Assembly: GCA_016839985.1 (NCBI GenBank)
Contig: JAEOTG010000408.1
Location: 1-10,650, forward strand
Source: Candidatus Heimdallarchaeota archaeon
GTDB lineage: Archaea; Asgardarchaeota; Heimdallarchaeia; Heimdallarchaeales; Heimdallarchaeaceae
Length of the DNA: 10,650 nt
Reading direction: 5' to 3'
Shown here: piece by piece, positions 1 through 6,228 of the stretch
Layout: every line of letters starts with the position of its first letter
Position numbering within the stretch: position 1 is the first letter of the stretch
Program-made: the position numbers and the translations under genes
The notes under the pieces: generated by a model
The model's input: only the letters and a program-made list of their open reading frames with translations
Databases searched by the model: none
Told to the model about the DNA's origin: nothing

Positions 1-76
1 ATAGTTCTTTGGCTACAGTAGCTCCTCCAGGACCAGTTCCCACAACTATATAATCATATTTTTGTTTAAGATTCAT
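1..76 (-). CDS. GMC-like FAD-dependent oxidoreductase, N-terminal fragment
   Basis: Only the first 25 codons are inside the window; the gene continues past base 1. The visible protein starts MNLKQKYDYIVVGTGPGGAT and continues VAKEL. This is a strand-turn-helix Rossmann start with G13-x-G15-x-x-G18, the dinucleotide (FAD) binding loop at the extreme N terminus. The GGATVAKEL continuation is typical of GMC-type alcohol/sugar oxidoreductases, though other flavoproteins start similarly. The ATG is at 76-74, 80 bases downstream of the metallo-hydrolase stop on the same strand. AT-rich TATA-like stretches at 87-100 and 111-124 (read on the minus strand) could give it its own promoter. Substrate cannot be told from this fragment. 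FAD binding is well supported; the GMC assignment is tentative. Confidence 0.75.
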   Translation of the reverse strand, partial: MNLKQKYDYIVVGTGPGGATVAKEL

Positions 77-156
77 TTTCTCAACTCTTATAAAAATATC
101 AAAGCTTTCTATTCTTATAAGATTAGCGAATTTTTATCCATTTCTTCAAAAATTCT

Positions 157-942
157 TTAAATCCTGATACTATCCATAGATTTTTCAAAAATTGTTAATT
201 TAGAGGAAAATTTTTTATAAACTTCTTTAGAAATTTGGTTTTTGTCTTCTGATTCAAGATGCATAATAACTATATGTTCTGGTTTGATATATTTTTCAAT
301 AATCTCTTTACCTTTTGGATTTAGTATAAACCAATTAGAAAGGAAAGCTACGTCAATTTGCTCATCAATCATTTCTTTGTAGGGTTCAATGCTTTTTTTA
401 TCTTCATTAGGTATTGAATCACCAACATGGAGAATCTTTTTTCCATCTAAATTGAGAAGAAACATCAAATGTTTTACAGTAGCATGCTTATTTGCCTTAT
501 CTCCTGTAATTTCATCCATAACTAGATATTCACCATGAGGTACATGATAGGCTTTAAGTTCAATTCCACCAAAACTCATAGATTCATAGGCATACAATTT
601 TGGTAAACTGGTGTGTATTTGTCCTTCAACTAGATCATAAATTTCACTGAAATGCTGCTTAAGTATTTCTTGAATCTGAGGAGGTGCTACTAACTTAACT
701 TTCGAATTATTGCTTAGGTGTAAAATTGTTGTATATGGGTCAAAATGATCATAGTGGTGGTGTGTAAATAATACGAGATCTATTTTGTCAAAAGGTTCTA
801 CTGCTTTTTGCATTTGCTCAAGTACATGGGGCTGAATTAGGTCATAAGGGGGGTATTCTCCTCTATGAAGAGAATCTATCAAAACGCTCTTGTTTTCTGT
901 TTTGAGCATGAAACCTTCATTAGAGATGTAAGTTATTTCCAT
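157..942 (-). CDS. Metallo-beta-lactamase-fold metal-dependent hydrolase
   Basis: A 261-residue cytosolic protein with no signal peptide or membrane segment. The superfamily binds two metal ions and hydrolyses esters, lactones, phosphodiesters and related bonds. Visible metal-site motifs are THHHYDHFD at residues 60-68 (H61-x-H63-x-D65-H66), a candidate third ligand at H133 or H136 (YHVPHG), the bridging aspartate D175 in HVGDS, and a late histidine H228 in IMHLE. The N terminus (ITYISNEGFMLKT, then VLIDSL) is the usual first beta hairpin. Length and the weak middle region fit the UlaG-like or Lactamase_B_2 type better than glyoxalase II or RNase Z. The substrate is unknown. A TATA-like box about 26 bases ahead of the ATG and no Shine-Dalgarno site suggest a leaderless mRNA. 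The gene diverges from the DinB-like gene across a 94-base gap. Confidence 0.88.
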   Translation of the reverse strand: MEITYISNEGFMLKTENKSVLIDSLHRGEYPPYDLIQPHVLEQMQKAVEPFDKIDLVLFTHHHYDHFDPYTTILHLSNNSKVKLVAPPQIQEILKQHFSEIYDLVEGQIHTSLPKLYAYESMSFGGIELKAYHVPHGEYLVMDEITGDKANKHATVKHLMFLLNLDGKKILHVGDSIPNEDKKSIEPYKEMIDEQIDVAFLSNWFILNPKGKEIIEKYIKPEHIVIMHLESEDKNQISKEVYKKFSSKLTIFEKSMDSIRI

Positions 943-963
943 TGTTATTCATCTTTTTACATG

Positions 964-973
964 TATTTAAAAG
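964..973 (-). promoter_or_regulatory. TATA box for the metallo-hydrolase gene
   Basis: On the minus strand this reads CTTTTAAATA. Its centre is about 26 bases ahead of the ATG at 942, so transcription would begin within a few bases of the start codon. That is the leaderless arrangement common in archaea. The assignment rests on sequence and spacing only. Confidence 0.55.
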
Positions 974-986
974 AATATTCATCTAG

Positions 987-999
987 TTTTAAATATAAT
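987..999 (+). promoter_or_regulatory. TATA box for the DinB-like gene
   Basis: TTTTAAATATAAT lies about 43 bases ahead of the ATG at 1037. The predicted start site near 1018-1020 would leave a leader of about 18 bases, enough to hold the Shine-Dalgarno-like AGGTGA at 1025-1030, six bases before the ATG. The box is close to the divergent TATA box at 964-973, so the two promoters probably share factor-binding space. Confidence 0.55.
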
Positions 1000-1036
1000 A
1001 TAGTACTAAAACATATTGTAGCTTAGGTGAATAAGC

Positions 1037-1540
1037 ATGAATGAGAAAAAAGAGAAACTGACCATCTCTGGAATTTTATTATATCAATTCCAAGACAAAT
1101 GGAGGATATTAAAACAAGCAATAGAAAAAATCCCAGAAGAAAAAAAACACAATGGAAAAAATGATTGGACTTACTCTTGGAATATTTACCATATTATTGA
1201 AACAGCTGATTTCTACATTAGGGATACTCATGAAGGTATGGTGTGGGGTAAAAGAGCAGGAGTTGACTGGGATAAAGATTCGAAAGAAAAAATCAAAGAG
1301 CAGAAATCAAAAATTACTAAAGAGTTTTTATTAAATTACTTAGAAGAAATAGATAAGAAAATCACTGCTATTTTGACAAAATTAAGCGATGAAGATTTGA
1401 TGAAAAAGGATGGTTTTTATTGGTTTGATTCTATTCTTGGTAAGCTTATATACCTATTAAGACACAACCACCATCACATTGGAGAACTAGCACATGCATT
1501 AAGGGAATGGGACTGTGAAAGAATTAGATGGGGCAGATAA
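1037..1540 (+). CDS. DinB/YfiT-fold putative metalloenzyme
   Basis: A 167-residue soluble, mostly helical protein. The DinB/YfiT family is a four-helix bundle with a three-histidine metal site. Members include thiol transferases (bacillithiol or mycothiol dependent), maleylpyruvate isomerases and many proteins of unknown role. Here the candidate ligands are H52 in WNIYHIIETADFY and the HxxxH pair H143/H147 in LRHNHHHIGEL. The pattern of one histidine near residue 50 followed by a C-terminal HxxxH is the family signature, and the length is normal. The ATG is supported by AGGTGA at 1025-1030. No partner enzyme is adjacent, so the reaction and thiol cofactor cannot be assigned. Despite the name, this is not DNA polymerase IV. 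Confidence 0.8.
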   Translation: MNEKKEKLTISGILLYQFQDKWRILKQAIEKIPEEKKHNGKNDWTYSWNIYHIIETADFYIRDTHEGMVWGKRAGVDWDKDSKEKIKEQKSKITKEFLLNYLEEIDKKITAILTKLSDEDLMKKDGFYWFDSILGKLIYLLRHNHHHIGELAHALREWDCERIRWGR

Positions 1541-1610
1541 TTAGTTGATAGTTGATTAACTATTGGTTTGTTTTATTCATTAATAAAACTATTAAATAAG
1601 TAATGGTTTA

Positions 1611-1622
1611 CGGTTGCAACCG
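1611..1622. repeat. 12-bp perfect palindrome upstream of the sulfotransferase gene
   Basis: CGGTTGCAACCG is a perfect inverted repeat, noticeably more GC-rich than its surroundings. It lies in the 158-base gap between the DinB-like stop and the sulfotransferase start, about 77 bases ahead of the TTG. It could be an operator for a dimeric regulator. The same gap has a weak 6-bp AT-rich stem-loop at 1548-1563 just after the DinB-like stop, and TATA-like sequence at 1646-1655. Confidence 0.4.
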
Positions 1623-1698
1623 AATTTTGATATTGCAGCTATATGAATTTATAACTACTCAAAGAATTAATGGAGTATAAAGAACAGTATTAGAGGTT

Positions 1699-2772
1699 TT
1701 GGAAATTTTTGCAGTAGGGGCTGAATTCAGGGTATGGATGAAATTACTAAGTGAAAACAGATTCAACATTTCACTTAAGAAATTTCCACAATTATTTGCT
1801 ATCACTTTTATGACTTTTATATTTTCACCATTTAATTTGATTGAAAGCATCATTGCTTGGAGACGAATTAAGAGATATAAATTGAAAGAACAACCAATTT
1901 TTATTCTTGGTCATTGGAGGAATGGAACCACCTTCCTTCATGAACTTCTAGTCAGCGATCCTAGATATGAATTTATGACTCTGACTGAAAGTGTTTTTCC
2001 AAATTTATTTCTGTTCTTTTACGGTATCATTAGACGAATATTTGGTTTCTTCCTTCCTGAAACACGTCCTCAAGATAATCTCAAAATAAATTCGGAATTA
2101 CCAAGCGAGCATGATTTTGCTATGGCAAATTTAAACTCAATGTCACCCTATTCTGGAGCTTATTTTCCAAACAAGCAAGATCATTATAATAAATATTTAA
2201 CATTACAAGGTGTATCTGAGAAGGAAATAAAAACCATGAAAAAAGATATGGATTATCTTATTAAGAAACTATCAATAAGAAAGAAGAACAAGAGACTTGT
2301 GATGAAAAGTCCACTGGATACTGCCAGAATAGATGTTCTCATTGATCTCTACCCTAATGCAAAATTTGTTCATATCAGCCGTGATCCTTACAAAGTATTT
2401 TTCTCCACAAGAAGAATGTTTCAAACACTAATTCCTATAATGCAATTACAGAAAAATTATCCCGATTTAGATGAGTTTGTATTTAGTAATTATGAACGAA
2501 TATATGCAAAATACTTTCAAGATTTGAATTTAATTCCTAAAGAGAATTTTGTTGAAATCAGGTATGAGGATTTAAAACAAAATCCACTTGAAGAATTGAA
2601 AAAAATCTATGATGAACTAGATTTAGGTGAATATGAACAAGCTGTACCTAATATGCAAAAACATTTAGACAAAAACAAGAATTTTAAGGTTAGTTCATAT
2701 AATATCACTCCTCAAGAAAAGAGTAAAATATACTCTAGATGGAAAGAAGTTATTGATAAGATGGGATATTAG
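1699..2772 (+). CDS. Sulfotransferase (PAPS-dependent type)
   Basis: A 357-residue protein of the P-loop-like sulfotransferase superfamily, which moves sulfate from 3'-phosphoadenylyl sulfate (PAPS) to a hydroxyl or amine. The PAPS 5'-phosphosulfate loop is clear at residues 66-82 (PIFILGHWRNGTTFLHELL, ending at residue 84). The 3'-phosphate site is at 222-236 (KFVHISRDPYKVFFS, with R228). H138 in PSEHDFA and K203/S204 in VMKSPLDT are other conserved family positions. A hydrophobic stretch at 34-50 may associate with membrane. The start must be TTG at 1699. The in-frame stop is at 1678-1680, and the next start (ATG 1738) would remove EFRVWMKLLSENRF, which resembles the N terminus of this family. 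GAGG at 1693-1696 is rather close for a Shine-Dalgarno site. The acceptor is unknown and no PAPS-synthesis genes are nearby. Confidence 0.85.
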   Translation: MEIFAVGAEFRVWMKLLSENRFNISLKKFPQLFAITFMTFIFSPFNLIESIIAWRRIKRYKLKEQPIFILGHWRNGTTFLHELLVSDPRYEFMTLTESVFPNLFLFFYGIIRRIFGFFLPETRPQDNLKINSELPSEHDFAMANLNSMSPYSGAYFPNKQDHYNKYLTLQGVSEKEIKTMKKDMDYLIKKLSIRKKNKRLVMKSPLDTARIDVLIDLYPNAKFVHISRDPYKVFFSTRRMFQTLIPIMQLQKNYPDLDEFVFSNYERIYAKYFQDLNLIPKENFVEIRYEDLKQNPLEELKKIYDELDLGEYEQAVPNMQKHLDKNKNFKVSSYNITPQEKSKIYSRWKEVIDKMGY

Positions 2773-2787
2773 TAAACTTAATTTCCA

Positions 2788-2802
2788 TTTTTTGTGTTTT
2801 TT
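2788..2802 (+). terminator. Oligo-T terminator after the sulfotransferase gene
   Basis: Two runs of six T (2788-2793 and 2797-2802) follow the sulfotransferase stop by about 16 bases with no hairpin. T-runs on the coding strand are the known archaeal termination signal. They also suggest that the following M20 gene has its own promoter. Confidence 0.5.
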
Positions 2803-2850
2803 CAGAAAAGAATAAATTATGTTAGAAATTAACAATTATCGGGGATAAAT

Positions 2851-4239
2851 TTGTTAAGTCAAGAGATTTTTGAAAAAAGAAAAAAACAAATCTTAGAGGA
2901 TTTATTTGATTTTATCAAAATACCTAGTATAACAAGAGAAAAGAAAGACGTTAGAATTGCGGCTAACTGGATAGTAGACCGTTTAAATGAAACTGCAGAT
3001 TATGTTGAATTAATTGAAACAAAAGGAAATCCTGCGATTATTGCGGAGTGGAAACCTCAAAAAAAGAGAGAGAAACCAGTTACTGTCTTGTTTTATGGTC
3101 ATTTCGATGTTCAACCAGTTGAACCTTTGGATAAATGGATTTCTCCCCCATTTGAACCTGAAATTAGAGAAGGAAGAATTTATGCCAGAGGAGTAGGGGA
3201 TAATAAGGGACAACTTTTTGCTAATTTATGTGCAATAGAATGTGTTCATGAAGCTAAGGAATTAGGAGTCGGAGTAAAATTCGTTTTCGATGGTGAAGAA
3301 GAAACAGGTTCTCCTTATCTTGATGATGCTTTGAAAAGTAAAAGTGATTTCTTTCAAGATGTGGATCTAGTAGTTGTTTCTGATGGTCCAGCAGATCCTA
3401 CTTGGAAACCAACAATTGAGTTTGGTGCTAGAGGGATAATGACCATGAGAATCGAATTGGAATCATCTGATACAGATGCACACTCAGGAAACTTTGGAGG
3501 AATTCAACCTAATCCAATTTGGGATTTGATTTCGATTCTTAAAACAATGCGAAATGATACTGGAAGATGCTTGATTGAAGGATTCTATGATAACGTTTTT
3601 GAGCCAAGTGCAAAAGCATTAGAAGCGGTAGATAATCTGAATAGAGATCCTGAAGATTATAAGAAACAATTAGGAATTTCATATTTTGGAGGAGAACAAG
3701 ATCAACCAATTGAACATAGAAAAATCTTTCGTCCAACATTTAATATTAGAGGTATACAATCTGGTGGAGTTCGTAAAGAAGCTAAAACAATAATCCCAAA
3801 AGAAGCTGTAGTTGATCTTGATATTCGACTAGTTCCCAATCAGAAACCTGATGAAATAAAGCATCTTGTGTTAAAGCATCTTGAAAAATTAAAACAGAAA
3901 TCTGAAAGAATGCAAAATGTACTCGATAGATGCAAAATAAGCTTTGAAGCTGCTTTCTATCCATTGTTCACTCCTTTTGAATTACCTTGGACAGAAATTC
4001 TGGAAAATTCTGTCAGAGAAGGATTTGAAGAAGATCCTCTAAAAATCCCTTTAGCTGGAGGTAGTTTACCTCTTCAACCTTTGTATGAGGTAACAAAAAA
4101 ACCGATTTATATTATTCCATATGCCCAACCAGATGAAAACAATCATGCCCCGAATGAGAATATGATGGTAGAGTGGTTTGAGAAAGGAATAAAAACTAGT
4201 ATTATACTTTTACAAAAGCTCGGAGAACTGAATAAGTAG
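2851..4239 (+). CDS. M20-family metallopeptidase, dipeptidase type
   Basis: A 462-residue cytosolic two-metal peptidase, close in layout to the M20 dipeptidases (CNDP2-like, PepV-like) that cleave small peptides. The metal site is complete: H84 in FYGHFDVQP, D117 in GVGDNKG, general base E150 and ligand E151 in DGEEETGS, D178 in VSDGP, and H432 in NHAPNE. H211 in DAHSG marks the start of the lid (dimerisation) domain, which runs to roughly residue 330. GGSLPLQPL at 403-411 is the substrate-side glycine loop. The start is TTG at 2851, preceded by GGGGA at 2841-2845 with five-base spacing. An in-frame TAA at 2830-2832 rules out a longer protein, and no nearby in-frame ATG keeps the full N-terminal helix. 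Exact specificity (dipeptide, acylated amino acid or other amide) cannot be read from sequence. Confidence 0.92.
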   Translation: MLSQEIFEKRKKQILEDLFDFIKIPSITREKKDVRIAANWIVDRLNETADYVELIETKGNPAIIAEWKPQKKREKPVTVLFYGHFDVQPVEPLDKWISPPFEPEIREGRIYARGVGDNKGQLFANLCAIECVHEAKELGVGVKFVFDGEEETGSPYLDDALKSKSDFFQDVDLVVVSDGPADPTWKPTIEFGARGIMTMRIELESSDTDAHSGNFGGIQPNPIWDLISILKTMRNDTGRCLIEGFYDNVFEPSAKALEAVDNLNRDPEDYKKQLGISYFGGEQDQPIEHRKIFRPTFNIRGIQSGGVRKEAKTIIPKEAVVDLDIRLVPNQKPDEIKHLVLKHLEKLKQKSERMQNVLDRCKISFEAAFYPLFTPFELPWTEILENSVREGFEEDPLKIPLAGGSLPLQPLYEVTKKPIYIIPYAQPDENNHAPNENMMVEWFEKGIKTSIILLQKLGELNK

Positions 4240-4241
4240 GG

Positions 4242-4258
4242 AAGTTAGGCTCTAACTT
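4242..4258. repeat. 7-3-7 perfect inverted repeat between the M20 and DUF3795 genes
   Basis: AAGTTAG-GCT-CTAACTT starts three bases after the M20 stop and ends inside the TATA region of the next gene. It could fold as a short RNA hairpin ending the M20 transcript. Alternatively, it could be an operator or BRE-side site for the DUF3795 promoter. No long T-run follows, so the regulatory reading is at least as likely. Confidence 0.45.
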
Positions 4259-4265
4259 TAAATAT
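4256..4265 (+). promoter_or_regulatory. TATA box for the DUF3795 gene
   Basis: CTTTAAATAT has its centre about 28 bases ahead of the ATG at 4289, and there is no Shine-Dalgarno sequence before that ATG. The spacing predicts a leaderless transcript. The upstream edge overlaps the right arm of the inverted repeat at 4242-4258. Confidence 0.55.
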
Positions 4266-4288
4266 GTAGTTCTTCTAGTTTATGTAAT

Positions 4289-5272
4289 ATGTATGAGTTA
4301 GTTGGAAAATGTGGTTGTATTTGTGAGATATGTCCTTTATATAAGGATAATTTGTTAACAGATGAGGATAAAATAAATACATCACAAAGTTGTGGAAAAT
4401 ACCTTAATTGGAATCCAACACCAGAAAAACTAAAACAATGTTGGGGATGCCAATCTGAAGAAGGTTTCAAATATTTACCTAAATGCAATATGAGAATGTG
4501 TGCACTCCATAACAAAATAGAAAGTTGTGCGTATTGCTCTTCATTTCCTTGCGAAGACTCACAGAGATTTAGTCGAGAACTAGTAGAAATGAGATTAGGT
4601 GTATCAGTTCCTGAGGAAGATTATCTTAAGTTCATTAAACCTTGGGAAGGAGCAAAGAATTTAGAGGAAATAAGGAATTCACTTTCTGAAGAAGATATTG
4701 TAGAAATGAAACCAATTTCTGTTGATCTTAAAATTGTTAAATTTCCAGAAGAAATGAAACTTTCGAAAAAAGAAAAAACAGCTTTTCGTACATTACATGA
4801 GATTATAGAAACAGTAGAACCTTTGAAGGATTTATCATATGCTAGAGTTGAGGTTCGAAAAGAAATAAGAAGATATCTAATCAAACTGCTTCAATTATTT
4901 GGAACTACAGGGAAACTTGTTAAAGAACATGATAAAGAACACCTTGAAATTGATAGTGAGGTTTATTTTAAATCCATGAAAGGTATCAGATTTTATAGCA
5001 GTTTGGAAGGTGTAGGTCAAAGACTAGAGCTTTTTGAGAACATTGGAATCAATATAGAGTTATTTCCAGAAAAAAGTCTTGATGATATTATAACACCAAC
5101 TAAAGCTCTAAGAAAAAAAGGTTGGAAGATGAGAATGTCTTTCGGTGAGGAAAAAATTAAACAAACAAATGTTAAAGCTTTACAGGAATATGCTCAGAAA
5201 CTGAATGAAAAATATGGTAATAAATCCTTTAGATATTTCAATAAGGCTGATATGAGAATCTTAGAAGATTGA
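4289..5272 (+). CDS. DUF3795 cysteine-rich protein with a novel C-terminal region
   Basis: A 327-residue soluble protein whose biochemical role is not known. The first 95 residues are a DUF3795 domain with twelve cysteines: C8, C10, C12 and C15 at the start (GKCGCICEICPLY), C35, then C51/C54 (CWGC), C66, C71, C80/C83 and C88 (ESCAYCSSFPCED). This spacing suggests one or more zinc or iron-sulfur sites. The family is common in anaerobic archaea and bacteria and is usually shorter, covering only this part. Residues 160-327 form a charged alpha/beta region I do not recognise, with a possible helix-turn-helix-like stretch near 187-207. The gene ends 11 bases from the convergent Fpg-like gene. Family assignment of the N-terminal half is fairly secure; everything about function is open. 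Confidence 0.75.
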   Translation: MYELVGKCGCICEICPLYKDNLLTDEDKINTSQSCGKYLNWNPTPEKLKQCWGCQSEEGFKYLPKCNMRMCALHNKIESCAYCSSFPCEDSQRFSRELVEMRLGVSVPEEDYLKFIKPWEGAKNLEEIRNSLSEEDIVEMKPISVDLKIVKFPEEMKLSKKEKTAFRTLHEIIETVEPLKDLSYARVEVRKEIRRYLIKLLQLFGTTGKLVKEHDKEHLEIDSEVYFKSMKGIRFYSSLEGVGQRLELFENIGINIELFPEKSLDDIITPTKALRKKGWKMRMSFGEEKIKQTNVKALQEYAQKLNEKYGNKSFRYFNKADMRILED

Positions 5273-5283
5273 CAAATATTTCA

Positions 5284-6111
5284 CTAATCTAGTTTTTGGC
5301 ATTTAGGACAAATAAAATTGTTTGAGCCTGCAACACTTAGTTTTTCAATTAATGTTTCACAATTAGGACACAGTTTTCCTTTACACTTTGAATCAATCAT
5401 TCTACTAAATTTCCCAGCTACTCCATACAAATCCTTTCTTTCCTTTCTACCTTTGAGTTTTATTGCTTCTTTCAATGTTTCTTTGATAGAATTGTATAGA
5501 TCTTTCTTCTCTTCGTTTGAAAGTGTGTTTGCTTTCTTTTTTGGGTGAATTCTTGATTTGAAGAAAGCATCATTAAGATAGAAATTTGATAATCCAGGAA
5601 CTTGTCCATGGTCTAAAAGAGTTGATTTAATCATTCTATTGCTTTGATCTAGCATAATTGCAAATTTTTTAAAAGTAAATTCTGAATCCAATGGAGTAGG
5701 ACCAATTTTTCCAGGATAACGAGTTTCATCTAGTTCTTCTTGAGTAGCAAATCTCATTAAAAGAAATCCTGAATATTTGAGAGTTAGGAAAGTTTCATCA
5801 TCAAATTCGAATATTAAATGATATTTCTCAGGAATTGTAGTTTCATTTTTATGAAACAATATATCACCCCCCATTTCTGGAGCAATAGCTAAAATCTTTT
5901 CAGTTTCAAATCTAGAAAATATCCATTTTCCTTTTGCAAACGTTGATAGAATCTTTTTGTTTTTTATTTGTTGTTCAAATTCCTTTGGGGAGAGATTGAT
6001 GAACATAGTTTTATGACTATAATCCTTTAGAGTTACATTTACTACCGTTTTTCCTGAAATTTCCTTATTCATCTGCTCTGCAAGTAATAACGCTTCCGGT
6101 AAATCGACCAT
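5284..6111 (-). CDS. Fpg/Nei-fold DNA glycosylase-like protein with altered active site
   Basis: A 275-residue protein with the three-part layout of formamidopyrimidine/endonuclease VIII glycosylases: an N-terminal beta-sandwich, a helix-two-turn-helix at about 168-190 (GQVPGLSNFYLNDAFFKSRI) and a C-terminal zinc finger (C248-x2-C251, C268-x2-C271). Canonical enzymes begin M-P-E-L-P-E, with the exposed proline as nucleophile and the glutamate as acid. This one begins MVDLPEALLLAEQ, so both are replaced (V2, D3). The zinc-finger loop arginine is also absent (AGSNNFIC, residues 261-268). The same changes occur in a divergent bacterial subfamily I recall, with starts like M-I-E-L-P-E-A, so it is probably a real lineage rather than decay. 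It may bind DNA without standard lyase activity or use another mechanism. The start is supported by AGGAG (minus strand, 6121-6125), nine bases before the ATG. Confidence 0.85.
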   Translation of the reverse strand: MVDLPEALLLAEQMNKEISGKTVVNVTLKDYSHKTMFINLSPKEFEQQIKNKKILSTFAKGKWIFSRFETEKILAIAPEMGGDILFHKNETTIPEKYHLIFEFDDETFLTLKYSGFLLMRFATQEELDETRYPGKIGPTPLDSEFTFKKFAIMLDQSNRMIKSTLLDHGQVPGLSNFYLNDAFFKSRIHPKKKANTLSNEEKKDLYNSIKETLKEAIKLKGRKERKDLYGVAGKFSRMIDSKCKGKLCPNCETLIEKLSVAGSNNFICPKCQKLD

Positions 6112-6150
6112 AACTAATTTCTCCTATTCTTTGATTATTGTTTAATAGTG

Positions 6151-6164
6151 AAAACTATAGTTTT
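6151..6164. repeat. 14-bp perfect palindrome in the divergent promoter region
   Basis: AAAACTATAGTTTT is a perfect inverted repeat in the 117-base gap between the divergent Fpg-like and DUF998 genes. It lies just downstream of the likely Fpg-like TATA box (CTTTAAATGC on the minus strand, 6168-6177), around its predicted transcription start. That is a typical place for a repressor site. Confidence 0.4.
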
Positions 6165-6167
6165 AGG

Positions 6168-6177
6168 CATTTAAAGA
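6168..6177 (-). promoter_or_regulatory. TATA box for the Fpg-like gene
   Basis: On the minus strand this reads CTTTAAATGC, about 60 bases ahead of the ATG at 6111. The predicted leader of about 35 bases contains the AGGAG Shine-Dalgarno site, so this gene appears to use a leadered mRNA, unlike its divergent neighbour. A second AT-rich candidate (minus-strand TATTAAAC near 6146-6153) would give a shorter leader. Confidence 0.4.
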
Positions 6178-6198
6178 ATCTGTGAAAAAAAAGAAAAG

Positions 6199-6206
6199 AA
6201 ATATAA
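6199..6206 (+). promoter_or_regulatory. TATA box for the DUF998 gene
   Basis: AAATATAA, preceded by a purine-rich run that could serve as the BRE, is centred about 26 bases ahead of the ATG at 6229. There is no Shine-Dalgarno site at the right distance, so a leaderless transcript is expected. Confidence 0.55.
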
Positions 6207-6228
6207 GGAATCTCTTGATATATGAACT

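Noticed and set aside
1037..1540. SOS or translesion polymerase role for the DinB-like gene, forming a repair cluster with Fpg-like and UvrA-like genes
   Set aside because: The protein is the 167-residue DinB/YfiT helical fold, not DNA polymerase IV. The genes are separated, on different strands and with separate promoters, so a repair operon is not supported.
1548..1563. Intrinsic terminator hairpin after the DinB-like gene
   Set aside because: The stem is six AT-rich base pairs with only a broken T-rich tail. It is too weak to call as a terminator.
1738..2772. ATG at 1738 as the sulfotransferase start
   Set aside because: It would remove the EFRVW and part of the MKLLSENRF segment that resembles the conserved N terminus of this sulfotransferase group. 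The TTG at 1699 is the only earlier start after the in-frame stop.
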